Shown: positions 40,984 to 51,998 of the stretch, in pieces
How positions within the stretch are numbered: position 1 is the first letter of the stretch
Layout: every line of letters starts with the position of its first letter
From: Candidatus Endolissoclinum faulkneri L2
GTDB lineage: Bacteria; Pseudomonadota; Alphaproteobacteria; Thalassobaculales; Thalassobaculaceae
NCBI RefSeq assembly: GCF_000319385.1
Contig: NC_019566.1
Location: 821,266-885,265 of the forward strand
DNA: 64,000 nucleotides
Reading direction: 5' to 3'
Notes under the pieces: generated by a model
What the model was told of the DNA's origin: nothing
Databases searched by the model: none
What the model saw: the letters and a program-made list of their open reading frames with translations, nothing else
Position numbers and translations under genes: made by a program

Positions 40984-42038
40984 ACCTGTAACTTGACCAG
41001 TTTTCTTGATATGTAAAATAAACTTTTACCAAACTAAATTTGATTTTTTAAATTATCTAGAACAATAGCCTTATTTAGCTATAACAATATAACAAAATTT
41101 AAATAAAGCAATAATTTGCTTGCTTAAATAGTTTAACGTACAACCAACATATGACAATTGGATTGATGCTATACAACATCATCCCATAATCATATTATGA
41201 TAGATAGTATCAGTGAAAAAACAACTAAAGATTTCAATAGTTAACTTAGACAGAATTTATTTTACCAAACAATTCATTAACTACTAATGTAAAGTATATT
41301 AGCAATTAATTAGTAAACATCAATAACATTATGATTAGAAAACGTAAAATGATTCTACGAAATTGCCCTTTTATTAATCTAAGATTTTGATATTAAGCAA
41401 AGTTGCATACAAACTGCCATTATACTGTATTCATGAGGTAATAAAAATTAACATGAATATTATCAAATTCCATAAAACAATGTATAGACAATTAAAATTA
41501 CGTTGCTTATATAAGTAAATAAGGCATAATAAACGGAAAATTATTTATTAATTGAGTTCTTCCTAAACTTGATAGCTCAATTATAAGTAATCATTGTTTA
41601 TTTACTTCATAACTAACTAGCTCAATAGGCTTGAGTAAATCCGAATGAATGTGTGGTACTGCATTTAAGTCATAATATCTTAGTCAAGTAATAAAACTTA
41701 TTTTTAAAATTAAATTAATATCAAGGTAAAAACCAAAATTATCATCTCTCACTTTCAAACGATTAACTCAAAGTGCAGTATATTATTATGAGTAGCAGCA
41801 AAAAATTTAAAAAGCACTGTCAACGGCAAATATTAAGATATTTAATGCTAAAATTATGACAAAAACAACTACTTCATTGTTATAATAAAGATTATCGTCA
41901 TGCTAAAAATTTAGCATATCTGATTAAATTAGTAGCAATAATTGATTATAAAAATTTGCTAAGTTATTTAGCGATTACTTGCTTGTGCTGTCATCCAAAT
42001 TATCAAGATAGACCTGCTCTTAATTATTGATTAATTTT
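40965..42038. other. Gene-free AT-rich stretch between dnaE and the amidotransferase gene
   Basis: The two flanking genes converge here. Apart from the palindrome at the dnaE stop there is an 8-bp hairpin with 2-base loop at 41900-41917 (ATGCTAAA/TTTAGCAT) and a 7-bp AATTGAG/CTCAATT pair near 41554-41583. No gene or RNA is supportable. Confidence 0.55.
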
Positions 42039-42803
42039 TTAGTTGGCTATCCTAGAATGATAGCGTACACGAGCCGCAGCGCCTAATGCTTCAAATATAA
42101 CTCTACTAACAGGATCAGCAATAGCATTATATTCTGCATGCCACTGCACTCCAATAGCAAAACTAGGAGCATCAGCAATTGCAATTGCCTCAATCGTATC
42201 GTCGGCTGCCACACCATTAACAATTACTCGATCGCCAGGCCGCATAATTGCTTGGCCATGTAGTGAATTAGTTACAATGTTTTCAGTGCCAAGCATAGTA
42301 GCAATCTTCCCGCCGGGGGTTAAACGTACTTTTTCTCGCAAAGCAAAGATAATTTCTGGGTCTTTGCAATTCTTAGGCATACGATGACGGTGTTTTCCTG
42401 GTATATTGCCAATCTCTGGATGAAGTGAGCCTCCAAAAGCAACGTTCATTTCCTGAATTCCGCGACATAGGCCAAGAATTGGAATCCCCCGTTCTACGCA
42501 GTTTCGTACCATTGGTAAGGCTACTTGATCACGACCAAGATCCATTTGACCATGCTGCTCTGTCCATTCCTCGCCGTAGTAATGAGGGTGTACATTTGCT
42601 CGACCTCCGGTTAGTACAACTCCATCCAAGACTGCCAATAAATCATCAATGTCCAAAGCATCTGGCATAGAGGGTATTAAAAGTGGCGTGCAGTTAGCCA
42701 CAACAGCAACTGCCTCAATGCTAAGCTGGCTAACCAGCTGAGTCTCAATTACCCCTTCGGCTACAAAGTGGTTGCATTGAATGCCGATCACAGGCCGCGC
42801 CAT
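42039..42803 (-). CDS. Class I glutamine amidotransferase-like hydrolase (peptidase C26, PuuD-like)
   Basis: Cytoplasmic amidase of the gamma-glutamyl-GABA hydrolase family, 254 aa. The catalytic nucleophile is Cys113 in LGLCRGIQEMNVAFGGSLHPEI, and the His/Glu pair is H222 and E224 in GVQWHAEY. TGGRANVHPHYY is also typical. The frame extends 24 codons further upstream, but ATG 42803 is preceded by AAAGGAG at 5 bases and gives the family N-terminus MARPVIGIQCNH. The true substrate is uncertain: homologues cleave gamma-glutamyl amides from polyamine degradation or other metabolites. No polyamine-catabolism gene is nearby. Confidence 0.92.
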   Translation of the reverse strand: MARPVIGIQCNHFVAEGVIETQLVSQLSIEAVAVVANCTPLLIPSMPDALDIDDLLAVLDGVVLTGGRANVHPHYYGEEWTEQHGQMDLGRDQVALPMVRNCVERGIPILGLCRGIQEMNVAFGGSLHPEIGNIPGKHRHRMPKNCKDPEIIFALREKVRLTPGGKIATMLGTENIVTNSLHGQAIMRPGDRVIVNGVAADDTIEAIAIADAPSFAIGVQWHAEYNAIADPVSRVIFEALGAAARVRYHSRIAN

Positions 42804-45090
42804 GTGGTCTCCTTTAAAATTAAGTAAGAGAGCAATAAACATCCGTTTCTTTGGCTTTAAATCCAAGACCTCCAAAACAGAATAAAAAACTGCTTAAAAA
42901 AAGTACCATTAGAATTTAAGTATATCACCCTAAAGATTTCGTATTATCCAATCGAATAGCTATTTTAAAGTTGATACGATCAACCAAAATTTCTAGTGTC
43001 ACTTCGCAACAATAAACTTAATATACATCCATATATACAATAAAGATACGCAAAAGGCATTCAAAATACTCCAAGAATAGATAATTTCTCTCAAACCCTT
43101 TGAGGGAGTTTGGTCTAAAACTTTTATCGAGCCATCATTTATCTTTAAGCGTATTCTCCTAATTACTTATCAAAACATTTTTAATTATCTTATTTCACAA
43201 TAAGCCTAATTAATACTAATTATTAATCAAGATAATTTTATTTAAATAAGTAATTAAAAAAAAGAAAAATAATATAATAGCTTTCTATCGCGCAAAGAAG
43301 ATACTTTTTGACTAATAATTAATTAATTGATTGACTTAAGATTTATATTATCGCTTCTTTTATAGCTTTATCTAGTATGCGCTATTCGAATATTTTTATT
43401 CTGACGTAATGGAATTCTTCAGATAATACAATGCATATTCTTTAATAAGGCATAACCTGAGATACACAGTAAATCTATCCACGTAGTAGAATACAGGATA
43501 CAATCTAGCGTTTATCACTTTATTAATCATTAGATAAAAAAGTAACAAAATAGTGTTAAGCAAAAATTATCATCATACCAAACGATAAACCAGATTAAAA
43601 TCTAATTATAGTGCAATTCATAATGGATAAATAAAAAAATAATTTTAAAAAGTTAATGATTACACTAAACAAATAAAATATAATCTATTGTTTCTAACAT
43701 CTTTTATAGTAATACAATTTATTAGGTGCATAAATTAAAAATCTAACCAGGAAAATGATTAAAAACTGCTAAGTATAATCTTCTAAACTAAAATTAAAAA
43801 CATGAATTCTCAGAGCTTATTTGATTAAATCAATCAATACTGTCGCATAATTAGTCAATAATTCAACTAAAAGATAAGATTAGACCAAATAATTCAACTT
43901 TATTATCCATAAGTTATATTTTTCCTCGGCCGTAGTTTAACATCTTAAAAAGAATCCTCTGTAGATCTAGCATTAGAATACAAAAATATCTAAAAAACCT
44001 ACAGTAAAATACTTATCCCAAAGTGATAAGTATTACAACAAGTTACTATGCTAATAATTTTTATCTTTCGGTCATTAACAACTCATCAGAGTTAAATAGT
44101 TTTTATTAGGCAGAATACTTTTTTAATATTAACTTAAAAACTAGGATAACTGTTTTTATACGCTAAATTATTTAATTATTTTGCTAAATGCTTGTTCGAT
44201 TTATTAAAAACAAATAATTTCAATATTACGCTAGTGAAACTATTATTTGCCTAGATTTAATATATAGCATACTGCTTAAAAGTAATAATTCATTTACTTA
44301 ACATATAGCTAACAAGTACGTCCTAGTATAAAAACGCCAATAACACAACAAAATTTTTCATAAAAATCAATACTTAACGTAAAATATCTACTATAATTTA
44401 GTAAGAAAACTTTTCAGCTATGCACTCTTAATATTTAATAATGCATTATTTAATATTGTATTAAAAAAAAGCATATGAGATATATATAAAAATAAATAAC
44501 TAAAAACTATGATCTAAAATAGTTTATTCTAGTCCGAATCTTAAAAGATGCTTTCCTTTTATTGTTTAATTCATATAAGAAGCGTTTATTTCATTTTGAA
44601 CAATTTTTAAAATTAATTTTAGTAAATTTGATTTACTTTTTTAAATCGATACCTCCGATCAATTTGATAAAATTGTAAATCACAGCAACAAATTTATTGC
44701 TGTATTAGAGCAATTAGCTATATCACTAATTCATCTTCAGATGAAGACAATTATTTTCTGGTCGCAAAATACAAGCAAAATATTAAATTTATACCAAAAT
44801 ATTTTTAAAGTTTTAGCAGTCATTGTTAACGATCTGTGACTCAATGATGTAGAATTATCATTCTACAGCTTAATCCTAAGTCAAGCCTATTATATAACAA
44901 CAGTCAATGTTAAGATGATAGCTTTTTAAGCTGGTAATTTCGATTGATGATCTTGCCCGGATAATAAGATTATTTTTCTTGGCCATCATTATATCGCCAA
45001 GCTTAGTAGTTAACTACATTCAAGATAAACTTCGTTTCATAACTAAATACTAGCATACTTTAAAAAAATTATTAAGGATTAATACGCTAA
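42804..45090. other. Long gene-free AT-rich stretch (2.3 kb)
   Basis: No gene found. It lies between two divergent genes and contains a 10-bp hairpin with 7-base loop at 44008-44034 (AATACTTATC/GATAAGTATT) and an 8-bp hairpin at 44848-44867 (TGTAGAAT/ATTCTACA). Around 43090-43104 lies CTCAAACCCTTTGAG, which pairs its ends. None is tied to a gene. Confidence 0.55.
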
Positions 45091-45756
45091 ATGATATCAA
45101 AAACTATCGACTGTTGGATCTTCGATATGGATAATACACTATATTCTCCACGATCTAACCTTTTCATACAAATTTCGGATAAAATGACTGAATTTATTCA
45201 AGGGAAATTTGATTTAGAGTTTACAGTAGCTAGCGATTTACAGGAGGATTTATTCAAGCGTTACGGTACTACTTTACGCGGTTTAATGATGGAATATAAT
45301 ATTGATCCATTGTCTTTCTTGGAATTTGTGCACAATATCGATGTTAACTCTATCGATCCAGCGCCGGAGCTGGAAGAATTATTAGCGCAGCTGCCGGGTC
45401 GTAAGGTTATTTATTCCAATGGATCGGCAGATCATTGTGCACGGGTAACAAAAAGACTAGGCGTCGACCACCATTTTGACCATGTTTATGATATAGTTGC
45501 CTCTGATTATTCGCCTAAACCTAATCCAGCACCTTATGACAGGCTAATTAGCTTGCTAAGCATTGATCCTAAACGCACAGTAATGATCGAAGATATAGCC
45601 AACAATCTAAAACCGGCTGCAGATCTTGGGATGACTACGGTTTGGCTAGAAAATGATTTCAACTGGGCTAAAGCAGGTTCCGATCAACCGTACGTACAAA
45701 ACGTAGCCAAAGATATAATTAGCTTTTTGCGAGACGTAGTAAAGAGAGGAAAATAA
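45091..45756 (+). CDS. HAD-family pyrimidine 5'-nucleotidase-like phosphatase
   Basis: Haloacid-dehalogenase hydrolase, 221 aa, of the group that includes yeast Sdt1 pyrimidine nucleotidase. Motif I is FDMDNTLYSP with D12 (nucleophile) and D14; motif II is VIYSNGS; the motif III lysine is in SPKPNPAPYD; motif IV is MIEDIANNLKPA. The DNTLY form of motif I and its place just upstream of dapD match a conserved alphaproteobacterial gene usually annotated as pyrimidine 5'-nucleotidase. The substrate is not proven. AAGGA lies about 13 bases before the ATG. Confidence 0.9.
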   Translation: MISKTIDCWIFDMDNTLYSPRSNLFIQISDKMTEFIQGKFDLEFTVASDLQEDLFKRYGTTLRGLMMEYNIDPLSFLEFVHNIDVNSIDPAPELEELLAQLPGRKVIYSNGSADHCARVTKRLGVDHHFDHVYDIVASDYSPKPNPAPYDRLISLLSIDPKRTVMIEDIANNLKPAADLGMTTVWLENDFNWAKAGSDQPYVQNVAKDIISFLRDVVKRGK

Positions 45757-45852
45757 CTGATGTAAACATTGCGCTACCAGCATTCTATACTAACTAAATG
45801 TAGTATACTAAGAAAATGTATAATTTTAAACTGTTAACAAAAATTAAAAATT

Positions 45853-46710
45853 ATGAATACTGCTGTACAACTTGTTATCGACACTGCGTGGGAAAACCGA
45901 GATAGCATAAACACCTCTACCAAGGGTGAAGTGCGTGAAGCCGTCGAAATCGTCTTAGAGAAACTAGATGCTGGCTTAATTCGCACTGCCCAACCTAAGG
46001 GTAACCACCAGTGGGCTGTTAATCATTGGATCAAGAAAGCGCTATTACTATTTTTCCTGCTAAACGATATGGAATTGGTCTCTGGTGGTCCGGAGGATAT
46101 AAAACATGGAAAATCCTTATGGTGGGATAAAGTGCCGTTAAAATTCGCTGGATGGAATAAACAAAGATTCCGCGATGCCTCCTTCCGTGCAGTTCCACAC
46201 TGTGTAGTACGCTATTCTGCGCATATCGCTTCAGGTGTAATCTTAATGCCATGTTTTGTCAATGTTGGCGCTTTTATCGATCATAGTACCATGATTGATG
46301 CTTGGGCTACCGTTGGTTCCTGTGCTCAAATTGGCAAAAACGTGCATATATCCGGCGGCGCTGGTATCGGTGGTGTAATTGAACCTATACAAACCAATCC
46401 AGTTATTATTGAAGATAATTGTTTTATCGGCGCTCGCAGCGAAGTTGTTGAAGGTGTGATCGTTGAGGAAGGTGCAGTACTTTCTATGGGAGTTTTTCTT
46501 TCTCAATCTACTCGCATCGTCAACCGGAATACAGGAGAAGTTCATATAGGTCGTGTACCTGCTTATTCAGTTGTAGTACCTGGATCAATGCCAGGCAAAT
46601 TGTTACCTAATGACATGCAGGGTCCTTCGCTTTCTTGCGCTGTAATCATTAAAAATGTGGATGCTCAGACTAGGTCAAAGACATCGATTAATGATTTACT
46701 CCGTTACTGA
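45853..46710 (+). CDS. dapD: Tetrahydrodipicolinate N-succinyltransferase DapD
   Basis: Fourth-stage enzyme of the succinylase route to diaminopimelate and lysine: it transfers succinyl from succinyl-CoA to tetrahydrodipicolinate; 285 aa. The N-terminal helical part covers about 1-110. The C-terminal left-handed beta-helix is made of hexapeptide repeats, visible in [20 protein letters not shown] and [20 protein letters not shown]. It is a cytoplasmic trimer by homology. The product is needed for peptidoglycan cross-links, consistent with the cell-wall genes elsewhere in the window. dapE follows after 19 bases. Confidence 0.96.
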   Translation: MNTAVQLVIDTAWENRDSINTSTKGEVREAVEIVLEKLDAGLIRTAQPKGNHQWAVNHWIKKALLLFFLLNDMELVSGGPEDIKHGKSLWWDKVPLKFAGWNKQRFRDASFRAVPHCVVRYSAHIASGVILMPCFVNVGAFIDHSTMIDAWATVGSCAQIGKNVHISGGAGIGGVIEPIQTNPVIIEDNCFIGARSEVVEGVIVEEGAVLSMGVFLSQSTRIVNRNTGEVHIGRVPAYSVVVPGSMPGKLLPNDMQGPSLSCAVIIKNVDAQTRSKTSINDLLRY

Positions 46711-46729
46711 TTTCTATGAAAAAATTTAT

Positions 46730-47908
46730 ATGTTAACTCCTGTCCATATCATTACATCGTTCTCAAACTGTCTTGATCCTGTTAAAATTGCCGCAGATTT
46801 AATACGCTGCCCCAGCGTCACTCCTGAAGAAGGAGGTGCTATAGATTTATTACAATCTTTGCTAGAACCGATGGAATTCATATGTCATCGATTACATTTT
46901 GAAGAATATGGAACACATAAAATTGAAAACCTTTATGCACGTAAAGGCAACACTGCACCCCATTTCTGCTTTGCAGGACATATAGACGTTGTGCCAGTTG
47001 GTGATTTATCATCTTGGACCGTAAAACCATTTGACGGTATCATCGCTAAAGATCAGCTTTGGGGTAGAGGTGCTGCAGATATGAAAGGGGCAATTGGTGC
47101 CTTCGTCGCTGCAGTTGATAGATATCTAGCTTATTATGGTGGAAAGCGAGGGTCAATCAGCTTGTTGATCAGTGGTGACGAGGAATGCCAGGCTATTAAT
47201 GGCACCGCTAAGGTCATTAATTGGATGAAAAATAACGGCGAGATTCCTGACATGTGTATCTTGGGAGAACCAACTAACCATACGATTATGGGGGATATGA
47301 TAAAAATTGGCCGTCGTGGCTCATTTACAGGACGTCTTACTTTACATGGCATCCAAGGCCACGTCGCTTATCCACACCTAACAAGTAATCCAGTACACCA
47401 ACTAATTCGTTTATTTACACCGTTCATTAACAATAACTTAGACCGAGGTACAGTAAACTTTCCACCAACCACTCTATCAATAACAACAATTGATGTAGGT
47501 AATGTAGCCAATAATGTTATTCCAGCGAAAGCACAAGCTACCTTTAACGTACGCTTTAATGATAGCTATTCGTCTGAATCGCTTAACCTCATGTTTCGTA
47601 AGTTTTTTGATAAGCAGGATATGTCTTACACACTTAAAACCGAATGTTCCCGTGAAAGCTTTCTTACAGAACCTGGGGCACTATCCGAGTTAATATCAGA
47701 CAGCATATTTGTGATTACAGGCAGACGTCCAGAGCTAAGCACAACTGGTGGTACATCAGATGCTAGTTTCATTAAAAGACTATGCCCAGTGGTAGAATTT
47801 GGTTTAGTCGGCCAAACTATGCATAAGGTTGACGAGCACGTGTCCGTAGCTGATATTTATACCTTACAAGACATTTACTTCACTGTATTAAAATGCACTC
47901 TTGGCTAA
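46730..47908 (+). CDS. dapE: Succinyl-diaminopimelate desuccinylase DapE
   Basis: Zinc enzyme of the M20 family that removes succinate from N-succinyl-diaminopimelate; 392 aa. Metal and catalytic motifs are present: GHIDVVPVGD (His and Asp), WGRGAADMKG, SGDEECQAINGT with the catalytic Glu pair, and the C-terminal GLVGQTMHKVDEHV. The frame runs upstream into dapD; I chose ATG 46730 because it gives a normal family N-terminus and avoids overlap. ATG 46691 is an alternative. It forms a two-step unit with dapD. A hairpin with 9-bp arms (48063-48071 and 48083-48091) lies 155 bases after the stop. Confidence 0.95.
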   Translation: MLTPVHIITSFSNCLDPVKIAADLIRCPSVTPEEGGAIDLLQSLLEPMEFICHRLHFEEYGTHKIENLYARKGNTAPHFCFAGHIDVVPVGDLSSWTVKPFDGIIAKDQLWGRGAADMKGAIGAFVAAVDRYLAYYGGKRGSISLLISGDEECQAINGTAKVINWMKNNGEIPDMCILGEPTNHTIMGDMIKIGRRGSFTGRLTLHGIQGHVAYPHLTSNPVHQLIRLFTPFINNNLDRGTVNFPPTTLSITTIDVGNVANNVIPAKAQATFNVRFNDSYSSESLNLMFRKFFDKQDMSYTLKTECSRESFLTEPGALSELISDSIFVITGRRPELSTTGGTSDASFIKRLCPVVEFGLVGQTMHKVDEHVSVADIYTLQDIYFTVLKCTLG

Positions 47909-48062
47909 TGGTAATACAATTAGATATCGCTGATCACTTATAATTTTTACCAAAAACAGCTATTACTAATTTAGTCTGCAGTGAATTACAGTAATTTGCT
48001 AAATTTTAGCACTGTAAATACTATAGCATATTCAATTTATTAATCCTTCAATAACTAATAAG

Positions 48063-48091
48063 CATCTTAGCTATTATCAATGGCTAAGATG
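48063..48091. repeat. Hairpin downstream of dapE
   Basis: Arms CATCTTAGC and GCTAAGATG pair perfectly, extended by a G-T and an A-T pair around a 7-base loop. It may mark the end of the dapD-dapE transcript, but there is no T-tract. Confidence 0.5.
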
Positions 48092-48155
48092 ATATCAATA
48101 CGAAATACGTACACTATCAAATTTCGCTGCCCATTCGGAGGTTGCCTAATGCTTA

Positions 48156-48193
48156 TAACTATTAAATGTTTTCTAAAAAACATTTAATAGTTA
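48156..48193. repeat. Perfect inverted repeat, 17-bp arms, 4-base loop
   Basis: Left arm 48156-48172 (TAACTATTAAATGTTTT) and right arm 48177-48193 pair exactly around CTAA. It sits about 250 bases after the dapE stop. Confidence 0.85.
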
Positions 48194-48430
48194 AGAAACA
48201 ATAGAGAACTTTAAGTTGATTAAAATATGATAGCATATTCCCATATCTCTTTTATTATTAAATAATATAACTAAAATTATGGTTCGTTATAATTATGTTA
48301 AATTAATGCTTTAGAAGAAGAAGATTAGTTTTACACTTGACTCAGATGCAACATGAATATTATCAAAAAATTATCTTATGGTAATTATACCTAATTATTT
48401 TTATAAAAGAAAATGAGTACATATCTATAT

Positions 48431-48469
48431 AAAGATGGTACAACGGTGGATTGTCTAGACACCATCTTT
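48431..48469. repeat. Compound stem-loop element
   Basis: Outer arms AAAGATGGT and ACCATCTTT (9 bp) enclose a second short pair ACAA/TTGT and the self-complementary GTCTAGAC. The patch has more G and C than its surroundings. It could be a small structured RNA or a relic; no family is recognised. Confidence 0.45.
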
Positions 48470-49234
48470 GAATATAACTCGTTTATCAAATTCATGATAA
48501 TTTATCTTTCTACAAATTAAGTAATACATGAAGTATGGCAGTAATAATTGTATATAGTAAATATATTGCTTTATTTGAAATGTTGTTTTGGTTTTAGCAG
48601 TGATAAACAGTCAATAAGATAATATTATTATTTTTTTTTGTTTGATTTCATGCTAGTGGATAGCTTTTTAAGAAAAAATTTATAAAGATGTACTGGAGAG
48701 TGTTTTTAAATCTTATGCAGTAAGTAAATTATTAATCAAATAAAAATATCACTATACAGTGATATTACTAATGCCTTGTTTTTATAAGTATAATTAGTTT
48801 TATTAAATAAAATTTATATATTTATTTTTAACTAAATAAAGAGATAAGTATCATTCTAAGTAAGTTTTTTTATTAGCAGACAATAAGCGTATAGATGTTA
48901 CTTTTTAGAGAAAGTTTATTTTTTTAACAAAAAACTGTAATTTTAAATAAAAGAAATAAATCTTTGATTTTATCAAATAAACGCCACATCAAATAAATAA
49001 TACATATACAAACTAAGCTAATTAAACAAATAATAATTGTATTATTATATCATTGAGTTCAATGTCAAGCTAATCAATCATTAAACTACTAAAATATTAA
49101 TTTTAATCTGTTGGTATAGAAGTTATCAACTTTTATTAGTAATATTTAATTTATTATGCATTAGTGATTAGAACATACTTACATATCTCTCCTCAAAACT
49201 CTATAAGAATCCTTTTGCTAAAAGGAAATTTTAC

Positions 49235-49281
49235 TGCTTTATTGCATCCTTTAAAATAGTTTTAAAGGATGCAATAAAGCA
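49235..49281. repeat. Perfect inverted repeat, 22-bp arms, 3-base loop, 3' of alaS
   Basis: Left arm 49235-49256 (TGCTTTATTGCATCCTTTAA...) and right arm 49260-49281 are exact reverse complements around TAG. It starts 50 bases beyond the alaS stop and could end that transcript, but lacks the T-tract of a standard intrinsic terminator on either strand. Confidence 0.92.
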
Positions 49282-49331
49282 AAGAAAACATACAACAAAA
49301 CTACCTAGCGGTTTGATTTAATATTTATAAT

Positions 49332-51998
49332 CTATAAAATAGGCGAGGGGTATAAAGAGGCTAAAGCCTCTTCGATGGCCGCGATAACTTTATTGTTGCT
49401 ATCAATTATATTATATCCGCCAGCCGCCTGAGCCATGTCAAGACGTCCACCCCCTCCCTTACCACCGATAGCAAATGAAGCAGCTCGAACTAGATCGATT
49501 GCGCTAAAACGATCAACTAAATCATTAGTAACAGCAACTACCAGTGAGGATTTACCATTATTATTACTAATAATAGCAACAACTCCAGAGCCAATTTGTT
49601 GCTTAAGACCATCGGCGATACTTTTTAATTCACAAGCTGGAACAGCATCCAACAACCTTATAGTGAAGGTAATTCCGCAGACATTTTTAGTAATACCACC
49701 ACCAAAAGCTAATTGCTTTCTGCTTTTAACTAAATCACGTTTAAGCTGATGAACCTCTTGGATTAAAGCATGAGTGCGAGCAGGTAATTTTTCCGGAGTA
49801 CTTTTTAATTCAGCTGCAACCTTTGTAATAATTTTTTCGTGAGAATTGATCCAATTTAACGCACCCATGGCAGTAACTGCCTCAATTCGTCGTACACCAG
49901 CAGAGATAGCCATTTCAGAAATGATCTTTACTATACCTATATCGCCTGTTCTTTTCACATGAATTCCACCACAGCATTCTACTGACCAAGCAAACCTGTT
50001 ATCTGATTCAATCTTTCCTCCCATAGAGACGACGCGAACTTTTTCGCCATACTTTTTGCCAAATAGTACTGTGCTTCCCTCAGTGAGGGCTGATTCTAAT
50101 GTCATTTGACGTGTAATTACAGAAGAATTCTGAAATACTCGGCGATTAACCTCACTCTCTATCCATAACAGATCACCATTAGTGATAGCAGTAGGTTGAG
50201 TAAAATCAAAACGTATACGATCAGGTGTTACTAACGAGCCTTTTTGAGCAACTTCACAGCCAAGCCTTCTACGTAAAGCCTCATGCAACAAATGAGTGGC
50301 AGAATGGTTAGCACGTACTCGATCACGTCGATCAATATCGACCAGCATTTCCACCGAGTCACCAATCTTAATTATTCCACTATTACTTATAGCAACATGA
50401 ACAAAAAGATCACCAAATTTTTTCTTAGTATCCGTGACGGTTAGAGTTGCTCCACTGGAAGTGCGCATAATACCGGTATCACCAATCTGGCCTCCGCTTT
50501 CTGCATAAAACGAGGTCTGATTTACGACAACCAAAACATCAATGCCTGAGTGTATACTGCTAACCTGCTTGTTGTCGACGATCAATGAGCAAATCACAGC
50601 ATTTATTGAGGTCTTATCATAACCTAAAAATTTGGTTGCACCGACATCTTTACGGACCTGAGACCAGATAAGATCTGGTGCAGCCTCGACTAAACCAAAC
50701 CAGGATTTACGAGCAGCAGCACGCTGACCTGCCATAGCCAGATCAAAACCAGCCTGATCCAAAGATCTGCCTTGACCACGCAAAATATCACTGGTCAGAT
50801 CTAGAGGAAATCCATATGTATCATATAATTTAAAAGCAAATTCACCACTTAGAGGCTGACCAAAGCCAAGCTTATTGGTCTCATCAGATAAGAGGCTTAA
50901 GCCGCGATCCAAAGTCTCCTTAAACTTGATCTCTTCCATTTTAATAGTTTCAGTAGCCAAAGCTGATGCGCGTACTAATTCAGGAAATGCTTCACCCATA
51001 TCTTTCACAATTGTTGACACCAAACGATACATGATTGGATCGGTACAACCCATAATATGTATATGACGCATCGCTCTGCGCATAATTCGGCGCAAAACAT
51101 AGCCACGACCTTCACTTGAAGGCAACACACCGTCAGCAATTAAGAAAATGCTAGCCCGCAAATGATCAGCAATTATGCGGTGAGATACCTTAAATTTGCC
51201 ATCCGGATCTGCACCAGAAATATCTGCAGAAGCTTCGATAATATGGCGCATTGTATCGATTTCATAGTTGTCATGCTTTCCTTGCAATACCGCAGTAATA
51301 CGTTCCAACCCCATACCGGTATCAATCGATGGTCGAGGTAAATCAACACGCTCTTCTTGCGAAACTTGTTCATACTGCATAAAAACTAAATTCCATATTT
51401 CTATAAATCTATCTCCATTTCCATTAGACCTACCAGGCAAATCACCAGAGAAAGAAGGTCCATGATCAAAGAATATCTCTGAGCATGGACCGCATGGACC
51501 GGTATCACCCATTGCCCAAAAATTATCTGATGTCGGGATGCAAATAATTTTTTGCTCCGGCAAGCCAGTTATTTTGTTCCAGAGCTTAGCTGCTTCGTCA
51601 TCTTCAGCATATACAGTCGCCAATAATTTATCCTTGGACAAGCCTAATTCGTTAGTTATCATTTTCCAAGCATACTCGATAGCTTCAGCTTTAAAATAAT
51701 CACCAAAAGAAAAGTTACCTAACATCTCGAAAAACGTATGATGACGCGCCGTATAACCAACATTATCCAAGTCGTTATGTTTGCCTCCGGCACGCATGCA
51801 TTTTTGTGAGGTAGTCACTCTCGTATACTCACTAGTTTCCTCGCCAGTAAACAAGCTCTTGAATTGAATCATACCTGAATTAGTAAACATCAGCGTTGAA
51901 TCATTGTGAGGAACGAGCGAGCTGGAAGCAACCTCTAAATGTTGGTGATGATTGAAATAATCGAGAAAAGCTCGGCGTATGTCCTTACTCGTTGCCAT
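49332..51998 (-). CDS. alaS: Alanyl-tRNA synthetase
   Basis: Charges tRNA-Ala and clears mischarged Ser/Gly; 888 aa, full length. The class II catalytic core begins RRAFLDYF and includes ARHHTFFEMLGNFSFGDYFK. The editing domain has HSATHLLHEAL (about 565) and CCGGIH further on, which bind zinc. The C-terminal domain includes SSLVVAV and GGKGGGGRLDMAQAAG. ATG 51998 has GGAG 7 bases upstream. In many proteobacteria recA lies next to alaS; here the upstream side is gene-free to the tRNA-Thr. A long perfect hairpin lies downstream. Confidence 0.97.
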   Translation of the reverse strand: MATSKDIRRAFLDYFNHHQHLEVASSSLVPHNDSTLMFTNSGMIQFKSLFTGEETSEYTRVTTSQKCMRAGGKHNDLDNVGYTARHHTFFEMLGNFSFGDYFKAEAIEYAWKMITNELGLSKDKLLATVYAEDDEAAKLWNKITGLPEQKIICIPTSDNFWAMGDTGPCGPCSEIFFDHGPSFSGDLPGRSNGNGDRFIEIWNLVFMQYEQVSQEERVDLPRPSIDTGMGLERITAVLQGKHDNYEIDTMRHIIEASADISGADPDGKFKVSHRIIADHLRASIFLIADGVLPSSEGRGYVLRRIMRRAMRHIHIMGCTDPIMYRLVSTIVKDMGEAFPELVRASALATETIKMEEIKFKETLDRGLSLLSDETNKLGFGQPLSGEFAFKLYDTYGFPLDLTSDILRGQGRSLDQAGFDLAMAGQRAAARKSWFGLVEAAPDLIWSQVRKDVGATKFLGYDKTSINAVICSLIVDNKQVSSIHSGIDVLVVVNQTSFYAESGGQIGDTGIMRTSSGATLTVTDTKKKFGDLFVHVAISNSGIIKIGDSVEMLVDIDRRDRVRANHSATHLLHEALRRRLGCEVAQKGSLVTPDRIRFDFTQPTAITNGDLLWIESEVNRRVFQNSSVITRQMTLESALTEGSTVLFGKKYGEKVRVVSMGGKIESDNRFAWSVECCGGIHVKRTGDIGIVKIISEMAISAGVRRIEAVTAMGALNWINSHEKIITKVAAELKSTPEKLPARTHALIQEVHQLKRDLVKSRKQLAFGGGITKNVCGITFTIRLLDAVPACELKSIADGLKQQIGSGVVAIISNNNGKSSLVVAVTNDLVDRFSAIDLVRAASFAIGGKGGGGRLDMAQAAGGYNIIDSNNKVIAAIEEALASLYPSPIL

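Larger units (their letters stand above)
47909..49331. other. Gene-free stretch rich in inverted repeats
   Basis: It lies between the convergent dapE and alaS. Four structured elements stand out: hairpin 48063-48091; perfect inverted repeat 48156-48193 (17-bp arms); a compound stem at 48431-48469; and perfect inverted repeat 49235-49281 (22-bp arms). A small CCTTTT-GCT-AAAAGG hairpin lies at 49211-49225. No protein gene is supportable. The density of perfect stems is higher here than elsewhere in the window. Confidence 0.65.

Noticed and set aside
42804-42875. 24-codon N-terminal extension of the class I amidotransferase
   Set aside because: It lies upstream of a near-perfect ribosome binding site for ATG 42803 and does not resemble the family.
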